DNA of 64,000 bases from a virus. The position numbers and the translations under genes were made by a program. Position 1 is the first letter of the stretch. Each line of letters begins with the position of its first letter. Positions 46,120-54,732 of the stretch are shown here, piece after piece. The DNA lies in IMG/VR virus record IMGVR_UViG_3300000553_000004, positions 150,734 to 214,733 of that record, one strand, 5' to 3'. The notes under the pieces were generated by a model, which searched no databases, had not been told where the DNA came from, and saw nothing but the letters and a program-made list of their open reading frames with translations.

Positions 46120-46812
46120 ATGAATGTTCATCAACTAAAAAAATTAATAAGAGAAGTCATCCAGGAAGTGGAAACGGATGTAGAATCAGACATAGAAGAC
46201 CCGAAAGATAATTCTGGCGAGTCAGAACCTATATCACCAGCAGATTTACGTAAAAAACAGTTTGGAACCAAGGGTACGGTTCTTTCATTGTCATTGGGTG
46301 GTATGAATAAAAATAATTCTAAAACTCTAAGAGATTTTATTGGAATGATAGCATATGAAGCCGGCAAACGTCAATTGGACATTATCCATGCCGAATTGGA
46401 AAAAGATGGTAAGATTGGTATGGAAATGGATACCAGAGAAATTGATAAAGTAGAACCAAAGACAAACGTTCCACCGGCCAAAACTGGTCCGTTGCCAAAA
46501 GGATGGAAGAGAACTCCACCGGATGCTGCAACATGGAACGCTATGAGTCCTGAAGAGAGAAGTTCATTTTTAGTTCCAAACTCTCACGAAGAGGATTGGA
46601 AAGCAGCTACCGACGCGGATGTAGCCAAAGCTAAGAGTAAACCTTCTAAGATTACAAAGGACACTCCTATGTATAATTTCGGAAGAGAAGGTAAATTACC
46701 TAAAGATAATGAATTGTGGACGGACAACGATTGGAAGACGTGGGAAAGATTGAATCCAATTCAAAAGAAACAGGTCAGATTTAACATTCCAAAATACGAA
46801 CCGGTTGACTGA
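46120..46812 (+). CDS. hypothetical protein, 230 aa
   Basis: I start at ATG 46120 (MNVHQLKKLIREVIQEVETD), which follows CTATTTAT by 7 nt. The opening helix is like that of several marine-phage proteins that begin KLRKLIREEI. The rest is charged, proline-rich and low complexity, probably disordered or structural. Followed by a terminator. Confidence 0.6.
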   Translation: MNVHQLKKLIREVIQEVETDVESDIEDPKDNSGESEPISPADLRKKQFGTKGTVLSLSLGGMNKNNSKTLRDFIGMIAYEAGKRQLDIIHAELEKDGKIGMEMDTREIDKVEPKTNVPPAKTGPLPKGWKRTPPDAATWNAMSPEERSSFLVPNSHEEDWKAATDADVAKAKSKPSKITKDTPMYNFGREGKLPKDNELWTDNDWKTWERLNPIQKKQVRFNIPKYEPVD

Positions 46813-46837
46813 TTTAGTAATGGTATATTCATATTAT

Positions 46838-46868
46838 AAAGGACATCCTTAATTGAGGGTGTCCTTTT
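46838..46868 (+). terminator. intrinsic terminator
   Basis: AAAGGACATCC and GGGTGTCCTTT form the stem around TTAATTGA, followed by TTTT. Confidence 0.85.
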
Positions 46869-46884
46869 TAATTTAATACGTTAA

Positions 46885-48621
46885 ATGGACTTTATTAATA
46901 GTTATACTCATATGCAACGCACTGTCATAAACAAAGGTAAGAAATATCGTGTAAATGTAGCAGATTTTGATGGAGTTGGGCCATCTAGTGATTTTGGAAC
47001 ATTGTGGATGCAATCCACCGACCTAAATTGGTATGCTGTAAACGTCTCGGGGTCAGGTCTACCTGCTACCATTTATATAAATCAAACTCCACTCACTTGG
47101 CAATCTATAGGTGGTCAGGATTTCGGATATCAATTACTATACTGCGCCGACAACGGAAATGTATATAAAACGTATTTGAGTGGAAGTGCGGGAAATGTCA
47201 CCATGTCTATCAGTCAGACTCCTGCTCCCTCCAATTTAGATTATAAACCATATCTTTTATTAAAATCTATAACCGATGGATTTTCTTATCCTGTATATGC
47301 TAAGAGCGGTTCCATTTATCTATTTACTGATACCAATCATCCGATATTTATGAATGGTGGTAATACATATCACCCATTGCCAATCTCCCCCATCTCAGGA
47401 ACATTGATTGCCGATAAAGACGGATACTACCCGATTGACATCCATATACCAAATACATCATCGTGGAATATCAGTAATGGTGGTTATGGTTACGTATCAG
47501 TATATGGATGTAATTTATTAAAGAATCTAAATGCCTCCAACAATAATTTGTCCCAACCATTTATTAACACTATCTTATCGTCGTTGGTGACGGGTGGATT
47601 GAATAGTGGTTCGGTTTATTTGACGGGTAGTAACAATGGATATCCTACGGATTTGACTAATGTTACCACGCTTCAAAATAGACATTGGAATGTCAGTGTT
47701 AATCCAACTCCTATTACACCTTTGTCTGGAAGACTCATGGCAGATGCCGATGGGTATCTTCCGGTTGATGTAAACATTGCCGACCAAGCATCTTGGAGTG
47801 TAGGTTATGGTGGGTATACTTTCATTTCAGCATTAAATTGTCCTATTCTCTCCACGTTACATTGTGGTGGCAACAATCTTTCATCTATAATTTTGACGGG
47901 TGCGACTTCTTTAAATTATTTGGATGCTCCGAATGACCATCTTTCCTATATCGACCTAGCAACTAATACCGCATTGACTCAATTAGTATTGAGTAATAAC
48001 CAATTTACATCAATAGATTTATCTCACAATCCAATATTGGATTATTTGGCAGTGGATAATAATCTATTTACTACTCTAAGTTTACCGCATAATCCGATAC
48101 TTACAGGTTTAGTTTGTAACAGTAATCCAAACTTAGTATCCTTGGATTTATCATATAATCCGCTCATCAATGGAACGTTGAATTTTTCAAATAATCTTTC
48201 TCTTACCACGTTAAATATGAGTAATAATACAGGATTGGGTGCGACATTTACATATGACAGTGGTGGATTGCAAAATATTCAAAACTTAATTCTTGAAAAT
48301 ACCCAATGTGTATGGATATACGCCCAACTGAATCATCTAACCAACTTGGACGCATCTAATAATTCACAATTGACTGATTTGGAATGTTATAGTAACAATT
48401 TAACTTCACTAGACGTATCTAATGATGTGGCATTGACTAGATTGGATTGTTCTGATAATCAATTAACTCAAACATCCATTGATGGTATATTAGCATCCTT
48501 GGTTGCTCATGGATTAAGCGGAGGAACGGTTATTTTAGCTGGCGGAACGAATTCGCCACCAACAGATTTGACCAATGTAACTATACTTCGAAGTAGAGGA
48601 TGGACAGTAACCACAAACTAA
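46885..48621 (+). CDS. leucine-rich-repeat protein, 578 aa
   Basis: N-terminal 170 residues are a beta domain. Then two copies of a DGYYPIDIHI...GGYGYVSVYGC module (near residues 190 and 292) introduce Bacteroidota-type LRRs of the form LxxLxxSNNxLTxLDxS (roughly residues 330-530). A final cap SLVAHGLSGGTVILAGG repeats an earlier cap at about 235. LRR proteins bind other proteins; in a phage this could be a fibre/adhesin or an anti-host effector. No signal peptide is evident. Confidence 0.75.
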   Translation: MDFINSYTHMQRTVINKGKKYRVNVADFDGVGPSSDFGTLWMQSTDLNWYAVNVSGSGLPATIYINQTPLTWQSIGGQDFGYQLLYCADNGNVYKTYLSGSAGNVTMSISQTPAPSNLDYKPYLLLKSITDGFSYPVYAKSGSIYLFTDTNHPIFMNGGNTYHPLPISPISGTLIADKDGYYPIDIHIPNTSSWNISNGGYGYVSVYGCNLLKNLNASNNNLSQPFINTILSSLVTGGLNSGSVYLTGSNNGYPTDLTNVTTLQNRHWNVSVNPTPITPLSGRLMADADGYLPVDVNIADQASWSVGYGGYTFISALNCPILSTLHCGGNNLSSIILTGATSLNYLDAPNDHLSYIDLATNTALTQLVLSNNQFTSIDLSHNPILDYLAVDNNLFTTLSLPHNPILTGLVCNSNPNLVSLDLSYNPLINGTLNFSNNLSLTTLNMSNNTGLGATFTYDSGGLQNIQNLILENTQCVWIYAQLNHLTNLDASNNSQLTDLECYSNNLTSLDVSNDVALTRLDCSDNQLTQTSIDGILASLVAHGLSGGTVILAGGTNSPPTDLTNVTILRSRGWTVTTN

Positions 48622-48629
48622 TACCAACT

Positions 48630-49310
48630 ATGTTACAACAAAACCTAAAAATAAAAACCGAACACATGGCAGAGAATAACTATCTCTTCATCCATATCCC
48701 CAAAACAGGCGGCAGAAGCGTATTATCCGCTATGGGTATCAAATTCCATTGTGAACACAAATCTTTACAGGAATACATAAAAGACCTAACCGAACCCGTG
48801 GTAAGAAGTAGATACAAATTCACCATCATCCGCAACCCTTGGGATAGAGCAGTATCATGGTATAGATTCTTCTATAAACCAATGCCCAACGAAATACCCC
48901 TAACCTTTGAACAATGGGTGTTATCTAAAACTGGCGGCAAAATGAACAACCGAACCGATAACCCATCCTTCAATAGAGTTAAAATCCCCTTGGATGTCCT
49001 CTCCTATTGCAGAAACGCCAGCGGTGAACTCCTAATGGATAAATACCTACGCTTCGAACACCTCAACGAAGACTTTAAAGAAATTGCCACCAAATTCAAT
49101 ATCACTACCCCATTACCCACCATCGGTAATCAAGACCAAAAACACGCCATCCAAACTGCCACTCACCTCATAAAGATGAATAAACAAGCAGAAGGATTCA
49201 TCCTTGATACCTCTACTAATTATAAAGACCTCTACAAATCCCAAGAATCAATTGATACTATCGCCAATATGAACCAAGAGTTAATCACAAAATTCAACTA
49301 TTCTTTCTAA
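48630..49310 (+). CDS. sulfotransferase-family protein
   Basis: 226 aa from ATG 48630 (an upstream ATG overlaps the LRR gene; ATG 48666 is another option). FIHIPKTGGRSV is the 5'-phosphosulfate-binding loop and IIRNPWDRAVSWYRFF the 3'-phosphate motif of PAPS-dependent sulfotransferases. Many phages carry these, probably to sulfate glycans or other surface groups. Codons end in C/A much more than in neighbours, hinting at separate origin. Confidence 0.8.
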   Translation: MLQQNLKIKTEHMAENNYLFIHIPKTGGRSVLSAMGIKFHCEHKSLQEYIKDLTEPVVRSRYKFTIIRNPWDRAVSWYRFFYKPMPNEIPLTFEQWVLSKTGGKMNNRTDNPSFNRVKIPLDVLSYCRNASGELLMDKYLRFEHLNEDFKEIATKFNITTPLPTIGNQDQKHAIQTATHLIKMNKQAEGFILDTSTNYKDLYKSQESIDTIANMNQELITKFNYSF

Positions 49311-49384
49311 TTCTTCATATGTATACAGATGGGTAACACATGAAGTGTTGCCAATAAAAAATAAATCAACAGGAAAACAAAATT

Positions 49385-49885
49385 ATGGCCATTACTACTA
49401 CAACCCCAATCTCCGCCTCGGTATTCAACCTCTGGTGGATTAAGAATGCAAACCTCTTCACTAACATACCAGTGTCAGGTAGCAGCACAACCAATCTCAA
49501 CTTAGCATTCGTTCCATTCAACGGCACCTATGCTCTAAGCACTACCCCATCAAGATTGAATCTTAATGTCGATGCTTTGAAAACAACTGATGCTACCTTC
49601 AATGGTGTCTATAACGGATTGGTCACGGAAATCCAACGTCAATATACCGTTAAGAATCCCGGTGCAGTATCAACCTTTGTTATCAAAACCTTGAACGTCA
49701 TGGCACAGAACCCTGATAGACCAGTATCTATCTTCGTTCAAGCATTAGTCAATGGAGCAGTAAAAACCTTCATGATTAATGACGTGTTCGCCCTCGCTGG
49801 CACAGACTCAACCTTCGCAGTCGTTCTTAATAATACTATGAACGAATTCGGTAGACAAGGTAAAGTGGCCGGAATCATCTCCTAA
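49385..49885 (+). CDS. probable structural-type protein, 166 aa
   Basis: Ser/Thr/Asn-rich, beta-prone protein with good codons, an A-rich leader (AAATCAACAGGAAAACAAAATT), an upstream GTAACAC-atgaa-GTGTTGCC hairpin and a strong terminator, all signs of high expression. No known family recognised. A virion or decoration protein is a guess. Confidence 0.55.
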   Translation: MAITTTTPISASVFNLWWIKNANLFTNIPVSGSSTTNLNLAFVPFNGTYALSTTPSRLNLNVDALKTTDATFNGVYNGLVTEIQRQYTVKNPGAVSTFVIKTLNVMAQNPDRPVSIFVQALVNGAVKTFMINDVFALAGTDSTFAVVLNNTMNEFGRQGKVAGIIS

Positions 49886-49903
49886 ACAATATATCCACAA
49901 ACA

Positions 49904-49934
49904 AAAAGACACCCGATTATGGGTGTCTTTTTTT
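49904..49934 (+). terminator. intrinsic terminator
   Basis: AAAAGACACCC and GGGTGTCTTTT around GATTAT, followed by TTT. Separates the 49385 gene from the tmRNA promoter. Confidence 0.9.
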
Positions 49935-49939
49935 ATAAT

Positions 49940-49967
49940 TTGACATATGACATAAATTGGATATACT
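49940..49967 (+). promoter_or_regulatory. promoter of tmRNA
   Basis: TTGACA (49940-49945), 16 nt, TATACT (49962-49967); the mature 5' end GGG is 11 nt further, so a very short leader is removed by RNase P. Confidence 0.8.
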
Positions 49968-49978
49968 TATTTTTATAT

Positions 49979-50370
49979 GGGCTCGTAATGGTTTCGACAT
50001 GATGTTGAAGATAAACGAAGCACGCCGAGGATGTTATCAGGACTCGTAAAAAGATAACAAAAACATAAATGCTAACCTTAACCGTTTGGCCAACCTCGAT
50101 TTTTCATTCTCGGTGAATGAAGTTGAGGTCGCAGTAGCTTAATAACTACTCCGTCGCACTGACCGACTTCCTCTAAGTTGGATGTGGCGTAAAATAGAGG
50201 AAGAACTGCTTGTAGTTTAAATTATAAGACTGATACGAAAGGCCAGTATGCCAATCTATGACATGTAGGTTGTTCATTACCGATAATGTCGAATTCACCA
50301 AAATGAAATAAGCGTGTAGCGTCGGTTGTTAGATATGTTATGGACGTTGGTTCAACTCCAACCGAGTCCA
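49979..50370 (+). ncRNA. ssrA: transfer-messenger RNA (tmRNA) with 23-residue tag
   Basis: 5' GGGCTCG pairs with 3' CGAGTCC, including G3-U70, the alanine identity pair; discriminator A follows and CCA is not encoded. GGTTTCGACATG and the T arm GTTGG-TTCAACT-CCAAC are standard. After ATAAAT the resume codon GCT (50071) opens ANLNRLANLDFSFSV then NEVEVAVA and TAATAA (50140-50145). The tag is longer than the usual 8-15 residues and ends AVA rather than LAA. It rescues stalled ribosomes; a phage copy is rare. Confidence 0.9.
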
Positions 50371-50391
50371 GGGAACAGTAGAATACAACCT

Positions 50392-50976
50392 TCACGGTGG
50401 TTGTTCCTGAGTAATGCTAATAGTATTCTTATGAGAAGAGATGATTTCTTTAATAAAAGATTTCATCTCTTCTTTTTTAAAATTACTTTTGGCATTATTG
50501 ATTGCCATACATACAAATTCAACATTTCCTCTAATATATCCCTTCGACGAATCTATTCTATCTAAACTAGCTTTTTTTAAAGATTTTAGTTTGTGATTTT
50601 GAGATGACGTTTTCATCAATTCCATTTTTATTCCTGTGTATGGACATATTCCATTTTGTTTATTCCATAATTCTTTTAAATATTTTTCGTCTATATCAAT
50701 ATCATTTTTGTGTTTTATTATCGATGCCCTACCTTTTCTAAGATATATTTTAAATGGTGTATATTCGGTTAATCTATTTCCTGAATATTTTTTTATATTA
50801 GTGTTAGATGGAATAGTTTTCCAGAATTCTTCACTCATATTTTTATTTCTGTGAGACGTTGAACACGATTGATTGCAAAAATGTTTCATTTCTTTTTTCT
50901 CACATCTTTTAAATTCTTTTAATAATTTTTCGAATGGAATTCCACAATTCTCACATTTTATTTTAATGGTTTTCAT
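50392..50976 (-). CDS. HNH homing endonuclease
   Basis: 194 aa. N-terminal treble-clef zinc region (CENCGIPFEK ... CNQSCSTSHRN), then CPYTGIKMEL, KASLDRIDSSKGYIRGN and FVCMAINNAKSN, the HNH core with D-x-I-D. Close paralogue of the 55335 gene. Start preceded by CTATTTAT-TTAT. Lies between tmRNA and a truncated tRNA-like hairpin. Confidence 0.85.
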   Translation of the reverse strand: MKTIKIKCENCGIPFEKLLKEFKRCEKKEMKHFCNQSCSTSHRNKNMSEEFWKTIPSNTNIKKYSGNRLTEYTPFKIYLRKGRASIIKHKNDIDIDEKYLKELWNKQNGICPYTGIKMELMKTSSQNHKLKSLKKASLDRIDSSKGYIRGNVEFVCMAINNAKSNFKKEEMKSFIKEIISSHKNTISITQEQPP

Positions 50977-50989
50977 ATAAATAAATAGT

Positions 50990-51030
50990 GGAGACGGCAG
51001 GTAATCCGATTAATATATCCGTCTCCACCA
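50990..51030 (+). ncRNA. tRNA-like minihelix with A-CCA end
   Basis: GGAGACG pairs with CGTCTCC and is followed by A-CCA, like a Ser-type acceptor stem, but only 23 nt (no D, anticodon or T arm) are enclosed. Could be a tRNA shortened by deletion, possibly linked with arrival of the adjacent HNH gene, or a simple hairpin. Confidence 0.45.
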
Positions 51031-51072
51031 TTAAAATATATAGAATTTAGAAAATTCTCAATATATATCGAT

Positions 51073-51234
51073 ATGAAAAAAGAAGAATTAAAAGACACAA
51101 TAACCAATGCCGTTTTAAACTTCTTGAATGATGATAGAATTGTAAAAAATTCTAAAGATAATCAACCCACCGAACGTCCTATATTTAAAAAGATAGACGG
51201 TAATACTTTCGGTTTAAATAAAAAAGATAATTAA
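51073..51234 (+). CDS. hypothetical protein, 53 aa
   Basis: MKKEELKDTITNAVLNFLND and a disordered, basic C-terminus. AT-rich upstream, no standard promoter. Unknown. Confidence 0.5.
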   Translation: MKKEELKDTITNAVLNFLNDDRIVKNSKDNQPTERPIFKKIDGNTFGLNKKDN

Positions 51235-51312
51235 CGTTTTTACTTTCTTTTCTATATCTATTGTTGTAGGACACAATACAGTGTTCACATAACACACACA
51301 GAAAGGTTAATT

Positions 51313-51927
51313 ATGTCACAAAAAGACTCTACTAGTTCCCAATATTATCCAATGGATAATTCTACAGACCAAATCATTTCAGTTTACGAAAATAAACTAA
51401 GTCAGAATATTGCCGCAAAAACTATATCTGCATCGAAACGGGGAGAGAATCCTGATTTCACAAAGGAAGAACTTCTATATCTAAACAAAAAGGCATGTGA
51501 ATTAGATGACTCAGAATTGAATGTCATCACTCCACCTCCGGTAATCACTCTTAAAAAAGGTAAAACTGAATTGAACATTAGACATGCTGCGGCATTGGTT
51601 CAAAAAATGGAAGAAAAATATCCAACAGGAACGGGCATTGTATCTTCGAAAGAAAATATACTTCCACCGTATCACGAAGAACAAGCCGATTATACGATTC
51701 ATCAAATTCAAAAAGAAGAACCTCTAAAAATTCCTGGAGGATTTGAACAACCAATTAAAACAATGAATAAGAATGCGTATGAAATTCGTGAAGCTGTTCT
51801 ATCCCATGCTCTGGGATGGGTTCAATACACCCACGAATTTAAATCCTTCCCAAAATCAGCTCCAACCGAAGATGACGTTTTAAACGTTGCCCAAAAGTTC
51901 TACAAATTCGTCGAGAATCGAAAATAA
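51313..51927 (+). CDS. hypothetical protein, 204 aa
   Basis: Polar, mostly helical, with a VITPPPVITLKKGKTEL linker and C-terminal NVAQKFYKFVENRK. An AGAAAGG site precedes the ATG, so SD-type initiation is possible. Family not recognised; could be structural. Confidence 0.55.
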   Translation: MSQKDSTSSQYYPMDNSTDQIISVYENKLSQNIAAKTISASKRGENPDFTKEELLYLNKKACELDDSELNVITPPPVITLKKGKTELNIRHAAALVQKMEEKYPTGTGIVSSKENILPPYHEEQADYTIHQIQKEEPLKIPGGFEQPIKTMNKNAYEIREAVLSHALGWVQYTHEFKSFPKSAPTEDDVLNVAQKFYKFVENRK

Positions 51928-51972
51928 TTCCAGTATTGACATCACACTAAAATTGTGGTAGTATAGGTTGTT

Positions 51973-52710
51973 ATGGAATTAAAAGAACTCATCAATGAAG
52001 CTAAATACGTCGTTGCATTTACAGGTGCGGGTCTGTCAACGGAGTCTGGTATTCCAGATTTCCGGTCAAGTAGCGGACTTTATTTAAGTGGAAAATACGA
52101 AGGATATACTCCTGAACACATCTTGAGTAATCGTTTCTTTCGTTCAAATAAAGAAATCTTCTTTTCATTCTACAAGGAAAGAATTATGGCGATGTCTGAC
52201 AAACAACCCAGCCGTGCGCATTTTGCATTGAAAAAGATGCAGGACGTTGGAAAGTTGAAATCGGTAATTAATCAAAACATTGACAATCTAATTCAAAAAG
52301 CTGGCACCACCAACGTTTTTGATTTACATGGAAATATTTCATCGTTCAGATGTGTCAGCGCTTGTGGTAAAGATTATACAGGCGAAGAATTCATGAAGAT
52401 GATGGAAGACAAGCCGGTTCCTCGTTGTGAATGTGGTGGAGTCGTAAGACCGAACACCGTTCTATTCGATGAATGGTTGAATGATGACATCTATGATGGT
52501 GCCTATCACGAAGCCAAGAAGGCTGATTTGATGATTGCAATTGGTTCATCGTTGGTCGTAAGACCAGCCTGCACATTGTTGTCAGAAATTGGCCCTGATT
52601 GTAAATTGGTAATTCTCAATAGGGATGAAACTCCCTATGACAAGAAAGCCACATTGATTCTTCGTGAACCGTGTGGTGAAGTGTTGGAGAATTTGGCAAA
52701 GGAATTATGA
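51973..52710 (+). CDS. Sir2-family NAD-dependent protein deacylase
   Basis: 245 aa, full length for bacterial CobB-type enzymes. GAGLSTESGIPDFRS binds NAD, NQNIDNLIQKAGT and LHGN (catalytic His) follow, two cysteine pairs (CVSACG, CECGG) hold zinc, and IGSSLVVRPA closes the NAD pocket. It consumes NAD to remove acyl groups from lysines. TTGACA-17-TAGTAT promoter with an 8-nt leader heads an operon of six ATGA-coupled genes to 54732. Confidence 0.9.
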   Translation: MELKELINEAKYVVAFTGAGLSTESGIPDFRSSSGLYLSGKYEGYTPEHILSNRFFRSNKEIFFSFYKERIMAMSDKQPSRAHFALKKMQDVGKLKSVINQNIDNLIQKAGTTNVFDLHGNISSFRCVSACGKDYTGEEFMKMMEDKPVPRCECGGVVRPNTVLFDEWLNDDIYDGAYHEAKKADLMIAIGSSLVVRPACTLLSEIGPDCKLVILNRDETPYDKKATLILREPCGEVLENLAKEL

Positions 52711-52883
52711 ACAGTAGTGAATATAAAACTCCCGATAGCATATTCACTTTTGGTGAAATAGGTGATTTCTATAAAGAAACTTGGATTGATGCCGAAACTC
52801 ATTTGAGAAGTTTTGATAACAGAACATTCCATTTGGAAAAGGTTGTTCAGTTTCTTGAGAATAGTAAAAAATACGTTATATGA
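52707..52883 (+). CDS. hypothetical protein, 58 aa
   Basis: ATGA overlaps on both sides within the Sir2 operon. Acidic, aromatic; no motif. Expressed with Sir2 by coupling. Confidence 0.55.
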   Translation: MNSSEYKTPDSIFTFGEIGDFYKETWIDAETHLRSFDNRTFHLEKVVQFLENSKKYVI

Positions 52884-53263
52884 ATCCTCTGGCTCAAAAA
52901 TGGGATAAGACAGGTCTGTTAGATGGAATGACAGACTTTAGAAAAAATGGATGTGCAGTGATTCTGGAAGATGTTGCTAGAATATTAATTGAAACAACTC
53001 CTAAAGAAAATAAAGAACGGTCAAGACATGAACATTTTTGTGGTTACATATTGCCTATGGTTAAAGTAGGGTATAATTTGTTATATCCACAAAAATTTCC
53101 TGATGTTGTTGTCTTTGTAAAAGACTTTGAGGAATTTTTTAATAAAAATGAATCAGTGACCGAAGTTTTAAAATCATCCTCAAATGAGGATGTAGATGTA
53201 TTTTGTGAATTGTATGAACCGTATTTTATCAAAACGTTTATGAAACTTAGAATGGCAGAATGA
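52880..53263 (+). CDS. hypothetical protein, 127 aa
   Basis: Helical protein in the Sir2 operon with HEHFCGYILPMVKVGYNLLYP. No recognised family. Next gene begins 1 nt later. Confidence 0.6.
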   Translation: MNPLAQKWDKTGLLDGMTDFRKNGCAVILEDVARILIETTPKENKERSRHEHFCGYILPMVKVGYNLLYPQKFPDVVVFVKDFEEFFNKNESVTEVLKSSSNEDVDVFCELYEPYFIKTFMKLRMAE

Positions 53264-53264
53264 T

Positions 53265-54008
53265 ATGAACGCATTTGTAAAAACAACCAATGGTAAGTTT
53301 CCCAATCCAAACTTTTGTTATGCTTGGAAGGGGCTTACCGAACTGCAATACAATGTAATTACATTTGAAGACGCCGACTTACAAGACCCGTCTTTCTGGA
53401 TGAGTTGCAATAGAACCACGCCGGTTTTTGCCGGCGTAATTGTATTCGATGAAATCTTGGAGAAATTAGGGGTCGATTACAAAAAGATTGACACCTATCC
53501 TACCATCCTACGTTCATATCTCAATCGTTATGTCGAGAAAACCACACTTGGAGAGTATAGAAAAGTGTGGGACAAAGATGAAGATAATCGTCCTCTTATG
53601 TTCATGAAACCCATTAAACAGAAACAGTTTAACGGTAGAGTCATGAAAAGTATTCTTGATTGGATTTGTATGACTAAATTTGCCGATGATACGGAAGTTT
53701 ACATTTCCGAGCCTGTTAATTTTCTCACCGAGTATAGAGTCTATATTCGTAATGGTAAAATTCTACTTGGAAGAAACTATCGCGGTGATTGGACAAAAGG
53801 CATAGACATTAATGTGGTTAAAGATGCAGTGGAAACATTTGCAGATGAAGCCCCTTGCGCTTATGCTTTGGACTTTGGGTTGACTGATGATGGTAAAACA
53901 TCCTTGGTAGAATTCAATGATGCAACCAGTCTTGGAAATTATGGATTGGATGCTGTAAACTTCGCTGATATGATTGTCAGTAGATGGGTTGAGATTTGTA
54001 ATCCATGA
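53265..54008 (+). CDS. ATP-grasp family protein (DUF4343-like)
   Basis: 247 aa. VYISEPVNFLTEYRVYIRNGKIL and ALDFGLTDDGKTSLVEFND give the C-terminal ATP-grasp core with metal-binding E/N residues; N-terminal half has the SCNRTTPVFAG segment. Such proteins ligate an acid to an amine with ATP. Substrate unknown; context with Sir2 and a zincin suggests protein modification (inference). Confidence 0.75.
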   Translation: MNAFVKTTNGKFPNPNFCYAWKGLTELQYNVITFEDADLQDPSFWMSCNRTTPVFAGVIVFDEILEKLGVDYKKIDTYPTILRSYLNRYVEKTTLGEYRKVWDKDEDNRPLMFMKPIKQKQFNGRVMKSILDWICMTKFADDTEVYISEPVNFLTEYRVYIRNGKILLGRNYRGDWTKGIDINVVKDAVETFADEAPCAYALDFGLTDDGKTSLVEFNDATSLGNYGLDAVNFADMIVSRWVEICNP

Positions 54009-54262
54009 ACGATACAAAGCCACAATGTTCTGTCTGTAACTGGACCGATTACGAAGGTGATTGGGGAGGTTGTAGATGGATTAGAGGGTTTAGAACTGTA
54101 TGTCCTGAATGTAAAAGACATTTTAGTGGATGTCATGATGCTCCAATATTGAGTGACCCACATCCATTTTTGGCTCACCGATTTAAAAGAAGAAATAGTT
54201 GGTGGTCAAAATTTAAAAAGAAATTCTTGGATGTTATAGACATGCTAGGATATTATCCATGA
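54005..54262 (+). CDS. zinc-binding small protein, 85 aa
   Basis: CSVCNWTD (9-16) and CPECKRHFSGCH (34-45) form a probable zinc site. ATGA overlaps with both neighbours in the Sir2 operon. Confidence 0.6.
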   Translation: MNDTKPQCSVCNWTDYEGDWGGCRWIRGFRTVCPECKRHFSGCHDAPILSDPHPFLAHRFKRRNSWWSKFKKKFLDVIDMLGYYP

Positions 54263-54732
54263 AATATAAATTAATTAATAAGACTAAGATTTCTACAAAT
54301 GTTCTTAAAACGTTGATAGAGTTGGCTGCTCCAAAAGGAATTGATGAAGTCGACATTTCAATAAAATATGATTATTCTGGAGAGTCGGCTTGGCATGCAG
54401 TGGCATATGCATTTAAGAAAAAGAAATCCATTAATTTGTGGATAATGGATGGAGATTTAAACCTACCTAAATATAGTAACCCGTCTGCCTTAAAAAAGGT
54501 CGGTTATAGTCCCAGATTTTTAATTAAAAACCAAAATGAAGTATTAGTATCTCTGCTAGCTCATGAACTTAGGCACATATGGCAAGGAAATGTCAGTAAA
54601 CAGAATTTCTTAAAAAGTAAATTACACTATTACAAATCTTGGGATGGACTGACATATTCTAGCGTATATAAAATGGAATTAGATGCATGTAAATATGCAA
54701 AAAAAATATTAGACAAATATAGAAAATTATGA
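54259..54732 (+). CDS. zincin-like metalloprotease, 157 aa
   Basis: LLAHELRHIWQG contains HELRH (HExxH) and a downstream KMELDACKYAKK provides the third acidic ligand, as in small phage zincins. Last gene of the Sir2 operon. Could process phage or host proteins. Confidence 0.65.
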   Translation: MKYKLINKTKISTNVLKTLIELAAPKGIDEVDISIKYDYSGESAWHAVAYAFKKKKSINLWIMDGDLNLPKYSNPSALKKVGYSPRFLIKNQNEVLVSLLAHELRHIWQGNVSKQNFLKSKLHYYKSWDGLTYSSVYKMELDACKYAKKILDKYRKL

